Assembly (NCBI GenBank): GCA_949128115.1
Contig: OX421962.1
Coordinates: forward strand, 8,402,262-8,466,261
Length of the DNA: 64,000 bases
Source: Anaspis maculata
Lineage: Eukaryota > Arthropoda > Insecta > Coleoptera > Scraptiidae
Direction of reading: 5' to 3'
Position numbers and translations under genes: made by a program. Numbering within the stretch: the first letter of the stretch is position 1; every line of letters starts with the position of its first letter. The notes beneath the pieces are model-generated. The model was not told the DNA's origin. It worked only from the letters and a program-made list of their open reading frames with translations, and searched no databases. Shown here in pieces: positions 10,168 through 20,815 of this stretch.

Positions 10168-11883
10168 AAGACTTAAATAAACGATTTGACCCGCAGTGCT
10201 TTTTTTCTCGTCCCTTAGGATTTGAACGGCGCCCCTTTTTCAAAATGGCGGATTTTATTTAGGGGCAGAAGGTATCGAATAGCCTGGTATCGACGCACCT
10301 CCATTTTGAAAAAATGATATCTGAAAAGAAGTTTTTGACAATATCTAAATTCTAGTCCATGCAAGATAAAAATGTTTATATACGTATTGTTACGATATCT
10401 CGCGTATGGGTTCAAATATGATTGAGACGATCGATTTGAAACACACACTGTTTATTTCTGCGTACTACTACAATCAATAAACGCCAACAATTATCTACTT
10501 GAGATTATATCGCAGGTACTTCGCTTGTTTCGCTCGCGTTATCACTTCGCCTTCCAATTCAATACTGCCGCGAGCTGCCGGTTGACGCCTTATATAAGGC
10601 CTCCGAATGGTGTTCCCGAGCTTTCTGTCTACTTCCAGCAAATTCCATAGTGCCTGGCATATGCGGTTTCTAGACCATTCCTGAATAATCACACACACCT
10701 TCCGCGTACTTTCCATGTGTTCTGGAATCTGCACCTCCGCCAAAGTGGACAGATGTGCTTTGATCGAACGTTGGAGTCTCCATTGAGTTTCACATACACG
10801 AACGCTCTGGAATGCACCAGATCGCTCCAGACTTCTACACTGCGATCTAATGGATGGAAGGATCCAGAAAGGTCGAGTGTTTACCAATATAAACGAGATC
10901 GCCGCTCGTAACAGTATGAAGGCACATTCAATTCTCCACGATTTGACACTTGAACCATCTCTGTGAGACTCGGGGTTCTCGAGCAAGAGCTTCCGGAAAT
11001 ATCAATTTTCGGTATTAAATAGTGACCGCGCCTACCGGATTTCACCAGTGGATCACCACCATGTCTTAATTAAGTTACCCATCAATAACGCGTCGTCATT
11101 CATCACAAATCATGAACATTGATGGACCTGGCACAGCCCCAAGAGGTGATTTTTAATTCTTTTGGAACCGAAAATTGATACTTCCAGAAGGTCTAGCTCA
11201 AGAACCGCAGGTCGCACAGAGCTGGTTCAGATGCCAAACTGTGGAGGATTGGATGTGCTTCCATATGTATATAAACATTTTAATGTCACAAGGGCCAAAA
11301 TTCAGGTCTTGTCAAAAACTTCTTTTCAGACATCACTTTTTCAATATGGCGGCGCGGCGGCGCGTACTGCAAAGATAGAAATCGGAAAAGTGCAAATTTA
11401 GAAAGAGCACATCAAAATTCACAAATGAGGTAATTTTCATAAAAATAAAAAAATGAAAAAAATCCTTTTTTTTCAAATTATTTTTCAATTTTTTCTTCAA
11501 CATTCCTCAATGTCTTTTTTATGGAAGGTATAAGGTAACAAGAAGAATTTACTTTTCTACAAAATGAGATGTCTTGTGTTAAAATCAGTTGAAAAATAGA
11601 AAATGTTACAGCAATTTTCTTATAACAGTGCTAAATTCCTTTTGGCGCCTCCACCAAATTTGCCTGCGGTAGATGGCAATGTTCCACCATTTTTTAAAAT
11701 AGTGTTTGATGTCCCAGAAACCGATTGAGACATAGCCCCATATATGTCTACTAAGCTGGACATCACTACGCTATTCGATACCTTCTGCCCCTAGATAATA
11801 TCGGCCATTTTGAAAAGGGGGCGCCATTCAAATCCTAAGGGACGAAAAGAAAAGCACTGCGGGTCAAATCGTTTATTTAGGTC
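10168..11883. mobile_element. Inverted-repeat element (CGATTTGACCCGCAG family)
   Basis: The left end, ACTTAAATAAACGATTTGAC followed by CCGCAGTGCTTT and CGTCCCTTAGGATTTGAA, is mirrored at 11805-11883. The element interrupts the right arm of the 5.4-kb composite; the matching uninterrupted left arm is at 6660-6690. The motif CGATTTGACCCGCAG also occurs inside the element at 20846-22316. A solo LTR (10388-10913) is inserted in the left arm. Without it the left arm matches the right arm through GAAGGCACATTCAATTCTCC. Confidence 0.7.
10388..10913 (-). mobile_element. Solo LTR, 526 bp, with 4-bp target duplication
   Basis: The LTR begins TGTTACGATATC and ends CTCGTAACA, giving 7-bp inverted ends TGTTACG/CGTAACA. 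GTAT flanks it on both sides (10384-10387 and 10914-10917). The host arm continues across the site: TTTATATAC before, GAAGGCACATTCAATTCTCC after, matching the uninterrupted arm near 11230-11275. A TTATATAAGG box near 10590 and an AATAAA on the minus strand near 10457 suggest minus orientation. Long frames crossing it (10495-10986) run past the LTR boundary and are not genes. Ty3/gypsy or Ty1/copia origin cannot be told from an LTR alone. Confidence 0.85.
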
Positions 11884-12074
11884 TCAGTTGTAACCCTGCA
11901 AAGTGGTTTGCCTTTATCATCATTTGCAACTTATATTCTCTATTTCGGTTGTACCACGTCCACTATAAGGAAGAAACTCTGCACTTGGTGGGAAAAGTTT
12001 TGAAACTTGACACACGTATTCTTTGAATTATTCTTGACATACCTGGATGTGGGGCAGACTTGACAGGTGGCGTA

Positions 12075-12804
12075 TACAGGGTGAAAAATGAAGTTGAAAA
12101 ATTTTAAAAATTATATCTGGAGAAACAAAAGTGCTGGAGTCTTGTAAATCACTACGTATATATTTCTAATTCAATGGTTACGAAGGTCCACCAAACAGTT
12201 CTGAAATATCTTATATTTCACGCGAGATTTTTTGAAAAACGTGAAAATGAGTTTTTGCCCATAAAACATCAAATTCTAGAGATTTCAAAGTATAACTTGG
12301 TATATCCACAATGTGAGATGTTACAAATGAAATACAATTAGGAATCAATTTCCAGGCCTTCTGTTTTCGGAAATACGACAGGCAAGTTCTTGTCTCCACG
12401 GCGGCCACTTTCATATTGAACTAATATTCAATGGCAACAAGATTCAAAATGGCCCCCGTGAATACAAAAAAAAAAGTTGACTGACGTATTTCTGAGAATA
12501 GCAGGCCTGGAAATTAGCTTCTGATTGTATTTCATTTCTAACATCTCACATTGTAAAACTACCAAGTTGTACCTAAAAATTTTGGAAAATTCATGTTTTA
12601 TGGGCGAAAAATCATTTTTTCGAGCATTTTTACGGTTTTCAAAATATCTCACGAAAGATAAGAGATATTCCAAAACTGTGTAGTGGACCTGCATAAACAA
12701 TATATTAGAAATATATGTTGTGATTAACAAAACACCAGCACTTTTGGTTCTTCAGATACATATAAATTTCACAATTTTTCAACTTTGATATTTTTCACCC
12801 TGTG
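12075..12804. mobile_element. TACAGGGTG foldback element, 730 bp
   Basis: It begins TACAGGGTGAAAAATGAAGT and ends ...TTTTTCACCCTGTG. The arms mirror each other through TTATATCTGGAGAAACAAAA, TGAAATATCTTATATTTCA and AAATGAGTTTTTGCCCATAA. There is no coding frame. It belongs to the group of palindromes in this window that share the terminal octamer but not their interiors. Confidence 0.8.
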
Positions 12805-13200
12805 CGGTCATGAAACTCACCACCCGTTTCGTTTAAAAATTCAAGATTTGAACAACCGATTTTGATTAGAATAAAATCATTGCCGTGTCTCGTATATTGA
12901 TTTATGATTTCAAAGTCTTTTCACGATTGGCCGCCATCTTGGCCCGGCCGCCGAATTGAGCTTTTCTGTTCAAGTGAACCGATCCTGATGAAACTTGGTA
13001 CGTCTCGTATAGCGCTTCAAGATCTTTTGGACGTTGGGACCTATACATTTTATGCATGAGGCCGAGAACACAACGGAAGCAGGTTGTCGGCGCCGAAACC
13101 AACAAGCGAATACGCCTCATGGGCATGAGGCTCAGTAGCGCACTTCCTTTTTGGAGGATTAGTGAACGCGAGATGTTAAGTGATTAGGGTTCTACCGTCT
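12805..13200. other. Linker sequence, no gene seen
   Basis: The stretch contains one GGCCGCCATCTTGG motif (12929-12942) and a run beginning TGATGAAACTTGGTACGTCT that resembles the 118-bp units downstream. No coding or RNA gene is supported. Confidence 0.4.
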
Positions 13201-13204
13201 TGGG

Positions 13205-13881
13205 CAAAAAATTGCAATATGGCGGCCAAAATATCGACAGAATCATGAAATTCGGCTTGAAAATCAAAATGATCGTACTAGACAAGGGTAAGTTCCAAGT
13301 TTCATGAAAATCGTTCCACTAACAAGAGATTTCAATATAGCGGCCAAGATGGCGGCAGAATTATGAAACTCAGCTTGAAAATAGGAATGATCGTACGAGA
13401 CAAGCGTAACTCTCAAGTTTCATGAAAATCCTTCCACTCATAAGAGATTTCAATATGGCGGCCAAGATGGTGGGGCAATCATGAAATTTGGCTTGAAAAT
13501 AAGAATGATCGTACTAGACAAGGGTAAGTTTCAAGTTTCATGACAATCGTTCCACTAATAAGAAATCTCAATATGGCAGCCAAGATGGCGGCCGAATATG
13601 AAAGCCAACCTGCCTATTTGGTCCTTGAGGACCTAAGCTATCCACCGGATAAAGTTCAATCTTCAAGGGCTGTAGCTTTATTTCCCGATGAGAAGTTCAA
13701 CTTCATCGAAGTGCACAGGAGATCTCTGTTTTTTGAGAATAATGATAACGATGTATGGATAACAAAAATAGTGCCCATTTGCCACCCTTGGGGACATCAG
13801 CTATTAATCGGAAAAAAGTTCCAAGACTCTTGTTTCAATTCTCGAGAAGGAGTACAGCGTCTTAATTTCTGCACGGACTCG

Positions 13882-13912
<31 letters not shown>

Positions 13913-13925
13913 CGGCCACATAAGC
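13205..13925 (+). repeat. Tandem 118-bp repeat ending in (GACA)n
   Basis: About four units carry AATATGGCGGCCAAGATGGC, ATGATCGTAC, GAGACAAG and AAGTTTCATGAAAATC. After them comes a single-copy stretch and then (GACA)n at 13881-13910, followed by AACCGGCCACATAAGCGTCA. The same architecture is at 44890-45300. The 127-codon open frame at 13540-13923 runs into the microsatellite and is composition-driven. Confidence 0.8.
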
Positions 13926-14199
13926 GTCATTCTGTTACTTATATAAAAAAAATGTTCTCCAACTGATTTCGACCTCCTGAACACGAATATCGGGTTCACT
14001 TTTGAATTGGAACATTTCTTTTTTATCGAAAAACCGAAAAAATGGTAGCCTTGTCACATGATTTTTAGTGATACCTACCTACTTTTTTTTTTGTTATTGA
14101 GCGAACATGTTTCGTAATTTGAGTGCCATTATCCTTCAGGTACCTAGTATTGGCTATTTCAAAATGTTCAATTACTATTTCGGCACGTCTGATTTTAAA

Positions 14200-15005
14200 T
14201 TTGTAGGGTCGTGTAATATGCGCCGAGCCGTGGCTTTGCGGTCGTTTTCAAAAATTGATAACAATTGACCCAACGGTCGGATCGAAGTGGGGTTTTTGTC
14301 AAAAGAAAGTTCAAATTGTTCTCTAAATATAATGCCGTACATGCAGTGATGTATTTCATTAAGAAATTGTAGTTGCCTGCATATCGCAACTTTCTACATC
14401 TTACCGCGAATGCCAGCACTTGATCGGCGAAGCCGGCCCTACACCAAAATGAATGTTATTTTTGTAATTGTTCATGATTATTTCGGCAAAATTTTTCTTG
14501 ATTCGCGTACCAAGGCCATGAGCTACCCATTCGAGTTGAAATATTTTCTGTATTGAATTTCGTTTTGTTCGGAGGAAAGGATATCAAGCACCAGCAAGCA
14601 ACGAATAAATCATTTGCGGCCGAGCCGTAGTTTCGGAGTAATTTTCAAAAATTAATAACTATTCGCCTGCTCCTCGCACCCATGTGAAATTTTCATTAAA
14701 ATGAAGTTCAAATCATCCTCTAAATATAACTCCGCATATGTATTATGGTAAAATGATAAGATCGGGTACTTCCTCGCATGTGATAACTTTCGAGATCAGG
14801 CCGGCTTCTGAAATGCAGCATTCAACGGCGATGCCGCGTCACACTAAATTGGTATTATTGTCATTGTTTATTATTATTTCGTCGAGATTTTTCTTGGTTC
14901 GGGAAACAAGGTCATGAGCTACCCAATGGAGTAAAATTTTTTCGCAAAAACCTTTTCGTCTAGGACTAGATGCTGTGACGGACGGACGGACGGACGGACA
15001 AAGCG
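14200..15005 (+). repeat. Two diverged tandem units of about 420 bp ending in (GGAC)n
   Basis: Shared phrases in order are GCCGAGCCGTGG / GCCGAGCCGTAG, TTTTCAAAAATTGATAAC / TTTTCAAAAATTAATAAC, TCTAAATATAA, TTTTTCTTG and GGTTCG, and CATGAGCTACCCA. The second unit ends at GGACGGACGGACGGACAAAG (about 14979-15000). It lies directly before the head of element H2. No gene is supported. Confidence 0.7.
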
Positions 15006-16059
15006 AGGACAAAAGCGCCTTCCCGTTTGGAGAAGTGCGCTAAAAACCGGCAAACTGCTTTCTTGAATTTGTGAAAATCAGACGTCGGATTTTGGCGGCT
15101 CCCAAGTTGAGGGGGAGAATTTTTCAAAATTTTTGCTGAATTTGTCAAGATTTTTCAGAATTTCATAATTCATTCAAAATTTTACAAGGAAACCGATGTT
15201 CGAATAATCCGTTCCAAATACCTTGTTACCTTTTCGCGGCGAAAACTCGGCTTTTCGGGGAGAATTTCGAGAAATTTGGTGTGAAATGCCGACCGGGGGG
15301 TTTCGGGGACCTAGTGTCGTCCGGTGCGGGCCATGCGATGGTGTTTTTCTTGAAATTTCGCCGTATAATTATACGGCCGATCAATTAGGAAAATTCGACC
15401 ACGGCACTGCCAAAGTGACAGGAACGTCAATTTACGCTCTGGATTTTGGAAAACTCAACACTTCGGGGCATTTGAGCAGTGTTTTTGGAGAAAATGTACC
15501 GTGTCAGCGTGCGAAATTGAATTGTGGTCTCGAGGACACTTTTGACCGTCCACCAGACACCACAAACCCAACATCACCTTCAAATTCGACGGCATTTCGG
15601 TTAAAAATTCCCAGGCCGGGCCAGACGATGACGACGTATTTCACAAAAACAGACAAGTTGAGGGAACAAAACACGTCTGGGGGGTACTCACAATTTATTT
15701 GCAATTCCCAGCGGCTTCACATTTCACAAAAGGGGCCTGTTTGGTCCTCCACAGCACATTTCATGTCAGTTACAGGGGTTCCTTGTCGCGACTTGTTTTC
15801 TATGGAATCCATAATAATTCCATCGGACCTTCTGGCCCGACCTCCAGAAAGGGTTTGTGTTTTGATGTGCGTCCTTGTTTCAGAGTTTTACTTGTCAAAT
15901 TTTCCAGAATTTCACCACAAAGATCGGCAACATTATTGAGCGTCGCAGTCGTGTTGTGCCATTTGCAAATGTCAATGTAATGTCACAGCACTCCTTTGAG
16001 GCAATTTTTCACGGACTCTGTGCCATTTTTCGCGAGTGCTTTTAAATACGTTGAAATGA

Positions 16060-16381
16060 TGCTGACAGTTATGGACGTTTTCGCGAGTAAATGTAATGAT
16101 GGAAGCGGAAATCGTTACATGACATTTTTATATCATCATTACCACAAGATTCGATTGAGATTTTGAACCTATGCCAACTAGAAATAGACAGTCTAAATGC
16201 ATCTGACAAATTTCGATTTTTGACGTTTCGAGAGGCCGCCATATTGAACTCTTGCATTTTTCAACCTATCCGATTGGGACCTAGAGCCTATACCCACTTG
16301 GGGTGGACAACCGAGATGCATCTTTCAAATGTGATATTTTGACAGTTCTAGGGCCGCCATATTGAACTTTTGCAATTTTAA
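16060..16381 (+). repeat. 128-bp satellite, first block
   Basis: The units read GGCCGCCATATTGAAC, TTTTGCATTTTTCAACCGAT, CCGATTGGGA, CCCACTTGAGGT, ATGCATCTGTCAAA and TTTTTGACGTTTC. About two units are present before the TTAA-flanked insertion. Confidence 0.8.
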
Positions 16382-17455
16382 AGCTTAGTCCGCACGGGCG
16401 GTATACCGCTGGTTTTTGGCGATATACCGCTATTTTTTTTGCCGCTGAAATCATCGTCCGCATGAGCGGCGAAAATCAGCGAATAATTAGTGTCACGTCT
16501 GTTGTTTAAAGTGTCAGATCCGGTTGTCAGTCGTTTGTCACGCGAATTGCATGATGTAGTGTCTGGATATTCTTCAAAAAACGGGTGTTCTTCAAATCAA
16601 AGACGATGTTAATACCTACCTAATGTTATTGTGATAAATAAAAAAGCAAAATTCTCATAAGTACGTGGTCTTCTTTTGAGTAGGAAACTATTCTTTGCAA
16701 TAGATACATGCTGGCGACGCGACGGGTGTCTTTCAATGATTTATGTGAGCATTTTGAAATGATCAACTACAGAAATAAGCAGCCCGAGCCCATGAGAATC
16801 AGTCACACCTACGACGATGACGAGTGACGACACGGTGTGGACAGTGAACCCCGCTCTCAGCCTTGCAACTAATTGAAGAGGTTTAGAAAAGGCCTCCACT
16901 GTGGAACTTCAAACTTCCATTGCGGGAAAGACACAAACTCGGGCACAAATATATAAAAGAAAAATTGTGGCGTGAAACCTAGGTACATGTATTTTGATGG
17001 TACTCAAAACCGTGCACGTTTTCTTTTTTTCTTGATAATCTTGCCTCCGACCTTGCTCTGGTGCAACTCAAGCTCATGCAGACTGCAGATGGATTCATAA
17101 CTCTGAAATCAAGCTGATACGTGTCCACCGTCCAGTAGTCACGATTTTTCCTCTCTCCCTTGGACTGCTACACCCATCGGTGATCAAGTTTTTCCATTTC
17201 GTCTTGAGATAAGCACCGGGCTCCTTCCTAGCAAAACCTAATAGTGCGGGAGCCCACTGCAAAATTCTGGGTCGATCGCTTTTATGAAGAATTTCTGTTT
17301 CAATCGATAGTGGGCAATACAATGAATCTTCCGATACCCGACAGCCACTTTGCATCCCCTGCTATAAGGGTCGCCGCCGGTTTTAAAGATGCTCATTTTG
17401 AATCATTTTTTACACCTCTTGCTTATATAAAAAAATGTCACAATGATTGACAGAA

Positions 17456-17528
17456 GGCGACATGGTCGAGTGGTCTAGATCAAAGTAAACGAATTCAAAG
17501 GTCAGAGGTTCTAATCTCCGCGAATACT
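17456..17528 (+). repeat. tRNA-like (SINE) block, plus strand
   Basis: An A-box-like TGGTCGAGTGGTCTAGATC is followed 35 bp later by a B-box-like GAGGTTCTAATCTCC, then a T-rich run (17527 onward). The acceptor stem does not pair convincingly, so this is a SINE head rather than a functional tRNA gene. Its mirror copy lies at 18119-18195. Confidence 0.6.
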
Positions 17529-18118
17529 TTTTTTTTAATTCTTTTTTTTCGCATTTAAAAAGCTTGACTTACTTGAACTTTTTAAAATTGCGGAATTGGA
17601 CGACGTTTCTCAATTTGGAGTAACTTTCGTCGCTAAATTTAATAATGCTGCAGTTTTTTCACACAAAAAATACGGCATTTCCTTGTATAGTGCTCTTTCT
17701 TTAAACGTGAGTGCCATGAAAACCAGTGGAGTGTGGAGAATTGAAAAAAATAAGGGTTTCCTAAAATCAGGTGTGAAAGTGTATAAGTATGTATTTCAAA
17801 ATTTCAAAATCCGAAAAACTCGATTTTTTTTCAAAATTTTCATATATTTTTTGAAAAAAGACCCTCATTCTCTTGCCAGCTCAGATTTAAATAACTAATT
17901 TTTCTGTTACGTTTTTAGCTGCACAGATTTGGCAGTAACTCACGCCAAAAGAATCTGTCTGTTGTTTCTCTTCCGCTCTGCAGCTGATCCGCAGTCTGTT
18001 TCAGCCGTTTTTTATGCTAAGAAATAACATCCTCAACTACTGAAAATGGTATCTTTGTATTAAACAGTGATATGTGTCTGTCAAGCTTTTAAAATGCGAA
18101 AAAAAAGAATAAAAAAAA

Positions 18119-18195
18119 GGTATTCGCGGAGATTAGAACCTCTGACCTTTGAATTCGTTTACTTTTATCTAGACCACTCGACCATCTCGCCTTCT
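18119..18195 (-). repeat. tRNA-like (SINE) block, minus strand
   Basis: This is the reverse-complement partner of the block at 17456-17528. It has the same A-box-like TGGTCGAGTGGTCTAGAT, spacing and B-box-like AGGTTCTAATCTCC. The pair sits in opposite arms of the TTAA-flanked element, facing each other. Confidence 0.6.
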
Positions 18196-18568
18196 GTCAG
18201 TCATTGTGACATTTTTTTATATAAGCAAGAGGTGTAAAAAATGATTCAAAATGGGCATCTTTAAAACCGGCGGCGACCCTTATAGCAGGGGATGGAAGGT
18301 GGCTGTCGGGTATCGGAAGATTCATCGTATTGCCCACTATCGATTGAAACAGAAATTCTTCATAAAAGCGATCGACCCAGAATTTTGCAGTGGGCTCCCG
18401 GACTATAACGTCACATTTTCATGCTGTGTCAATGCTGACACTTTGAAAACAGCGGTCAATCGCTAAAAGTTGGCGGGGATTCAACTTTTAGCGAATATTC
18501 GCTGAAAGTTGGACATTTTTGACAGGAAATCGATCCAGCGGTATATCGCCCGTGCGGACTAGCTTTAA

Positions 18569-18711
18569 ACCGATGCGATTGGGATTTTACACCCATACCC
18601 ACTTGAGGTTGAAAATCAAAATGTATGTGTCTAATTTTGATTTTTGACGTTTCAAGAGGCCGCCATATTGAACTTTTGCATTTTTCAACCGATCCGATTG
18701 GGATTCTGAAC
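18569..18711 (+). repeat. 128-bp satellite, second block
   Basis: One unit (CCGATGCGATTGGGATTTTA ... GGCCGCCATATTGAAC ... GGGATTCTGAAC) lies between the TTAA element and the LTR. It continues at 25833 after the LTR. Confidence 0.75.
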
Positions 18712-20330
18712 CTCTTGTGACGGTCCAAGATTTTGAGTCTCGCTTTATTGCACGCAATTTCGGTGTTTACCCGGCGAGGTCCAAGGGGAGATAATAGATG
18801 GCGTATTGGGAAAGCTGACGAGGATTTGAAATGCGCGCACAGGGTCTTTTTTTGGGGTTTTTTGAATAGACGTCAAAAGCGATAAAGAGAGGCGTAATTT
18901 TCAGCCCTCTGGGAAAATTGTTAAAGGAGAAACCTCGACGCCCATCGGCAAAAATTGATCGAAAATTCGAATTCTGGGGCCTGCATACCATCGAGTCGAG
19001 GTAGGTGCTTGTGTGACTTTCTTTCGCTGTCTTCCGCAACTCACTTTTAGGTTTCTCGGATTTCCCGTCATCGAAACCATTTTTGTTGGACCGTTGGATG
19101 TTTTTCTTCGGCCTGTTTGTGCCTGTCACCAGTCCGACCGTGTGGTCATCGTCAAGGGGGCTGTCTAGCCCGAAGCCGCACACTGTATCCGTCAGCAGCT
19201 TGACATTTCATCCCGAGCTTAGGATCGGCTCATCTGTCAAATACTTGAAGCGGATTGTCATCGACGCTTCCCCATCGGCATCTCGTTGCTCAGGACCACG
19301 TCTCTCTGCTTGTCGTCGTTGGCGTCGCGGTGCACGGCTGTCTGCTTCCTGGGGACTGGGCGGAGCTCATATTTGTACAGGATAAGTTTCTTGTTGTGCC
19401 GTCTACCTTTTCCACGGGTTCCTGGGATTCCCACACTATTTGTAAAGTAAATAACACTGATAAGAGTGTTTAGGGCTAGGGCGTTAGGCGTGCACGTTTC
19501 AACTTCCCCTGGTAGTCCATAGCTCGTTACAGAAAGTTACGGTCCGTTGACCATCACAGTGTTGGGGAGTTCAGTGGGTCTCTGGGTGGGTGCGGTACCA
19601 CGGGGGCTTCGCGGGCCTGGTCTGAGTCCGGGCGATTCACTTTTCGGCTCCGTTCTGGCCGCCGGGGGGCAACCATCGGAGCGCTGTACCCTAGGAAAGA
19701 AACGTTGCGTTGTTGTCGTCGGCAGCCAGTGATGGCGAGTTTTACCATACTGTGTCCTTTGTAATAAAGAAAACCCCGAAATTCTGCAAATAAACTTCGC
19801 ATAACCTCGACTTCTTGTGTTTCGAATTTCTAGGTTAGCTGTCAATCTGTCATTGGGAGTTCGGGCATTAGTTAATGCCCGATTGCACAAACGTGGTATT
19901 AAATATTTAGTTCGGTATCAAATCGTTTAATACCGGACTAAACAACAAAATGGAGTGCAGAAACAAAAAAATCTGACATGGGATCAAAATTTGGTACCGA
20001 ACTATTCTGATACCGCACCAAACGCTGATTACGCCCATTTTGGATTGCACAAAGGATTTGATACCGAACTAAACAAACTAATACCGCATCAAATCTGATA
20101 TCACCTCGACCCCGGTATTAAATTGACAGAATGACAGATCGTTGGAAATTCGATCATTTCGGAGTGATCCGTGCGTTTGATTCGGCATAAATTTACTGCA
20201 AGTGCATATATTAGCAGGTTTGATGTGCATACAAGCTATTATTTGTACATTTTTATTGAAAATTGTTTCCACAGAATGTATTGAACTCACACACAGCTCA
20301 TGTGCGTGCCAGCCCAAACAAAAATTTGAA

Positions 20331-20402
20331 GCCGGCTGGTCTACCGGTTAGGATTTCGCCTTCATATGCGAGAGGTACCGAGATCGAAACCCGCCGAGAT
20401 CA
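20331..20402 (+). repeat. tRNA-Glu-like block, plus strand
   Basis: GCCGGCTGGTCTACCGGTTA resembles the tRNA-Glu D-arm/A box. TTCGCCTTCATATGCGAG gives a stem with a loop holding TTC, and AGATCGAAACCC is a B box, followed by a T-run (20403 onward) that would stop RNA polymerase III. The acceptor ends do not pair, so this is a tRNA-derived SINE head. Confidence 0.6.
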
Positions 20403-20536
20403 CTTTTTTTTTCAACCATTTTACCTTGAAACTCCAGAATAATGTCACATTTTCAATTTTTCATATCAGAACAATGAACTTGGAAAGTGTGGCCCTTATA
20501 TTTCACGTTAAAAACAAAATGACGCAAAAAAAGATT

Positions 20537-20613
20537 TGGCTTCTACGGCCGAGGTTCGAACCTGGATCCTTTGAATCGGAAATCAACCCTCCCACCACTA
20601 CGCTATGACGGCT
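20537..20613 (-). repeat. tRNA-Glu-like block, minus strand
   Basis: On the minus strand, GCCGTCATAGCGTAGTGGTG has an A-box character, CCGATTCAAAGG places TTC in a loop, and CCAGGTTCGAACCTCGG is a good B box and T-arm. It faces the block at 20331-20402. A functional tRNA is unlikely because the acceptor arm is poor. Confidence 0.6.
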
Positions 20614-20815
20614 TTAATAATAAATGCCACCCGCATGAAGTCAATATTACGGTCGCCTCGATGCTTTTTGTGGCTCGTTCACACTTGGTCCGGAGTTAGT
20701 TGATCCTGGATGAAATTTTGCTTTGTGCAATGCGATTACGATTTAATACCGCACCAAAATTTGATGCGGAACTACTAAGTTCGGTATCAAATTTTTTTTG
20801 TGCAATCGGGCATTA

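Larger units (their letters stand above)
6590..11977. repeat. Composite inverted element, 5.4 kb
   Basis: The outer arms match in inverted orientation: GTTGCAAATGATGATAAAGG with GGCAAACCACTTTGCAGG near 6638-6672, and its complement at 11887-11935. The next part of the left arm (6680-6800, TAGCCCAGGCAT... and AACGTAAGTCTGA) pairs with 10030-10170. The 1.7-kb element at about 10168-11883 has therefore split the right arm. The interior contains the 160-bp satellite and element H1. The left end abuts the promoter of ankyrin gene 2. Confidence 0.65.
16378..18568. mobile_element. TTAA-flanked DNA element (piggyBac-like target), 2.18 kb
   Basis: The element proper is 16382-18564. It begins AGCTTAGTCCGCACGGGCGG and ends CGCCCGTGCGGACTAGCT. 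TTAA is duplicated at 16378-16381 and 18565-18568. The satellite unit reads continuously if the element and one TTAA are removed. The interior is a large inverted repeat whose arms each carry a tRNA-like block. TTAA duplication is the hallmark of piggyBac-type integration, but no transposase frame is present, so this would be a non-autonomous relative. Confidence 0.75.
19873..20815. mobile_element. DNA element with TAATGCCCGATTGCACAAA ends, 943 bp
   Basis: The left end TAATGCCCGATTGCACAAA is the exact complement of the right end TTTGTGCAATCGGGCATTA. Subterminal repeats such as GATACCGAACTAAACAA and TTAATACCG occur in both directions. Two oppositely oriented tRNA-like blocks lie inside. There is no transposase frame. 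Confidence 0.75.

Noticed and set aside
10495..10986. 163-codon minus-strand frame
   Set aside because: It crosses the exact boundary of the solo LTR (10913) into the host element, so it is a chance frame.
15223..15939. 238-codon open frame, the longest in the window
   Set aside because: It lies in the head of element H2. The homologous H1 head (7402-7836) is open in a partly different frame, and insertions and deletions are not in multiples of three, so it does not behave as a protein gene.
19537..19890. 117-codon minus-strand frame near TATA-like and AATAAA signals
   Set aside because: It lies within the split LTR, and both strands are open because of base composition.
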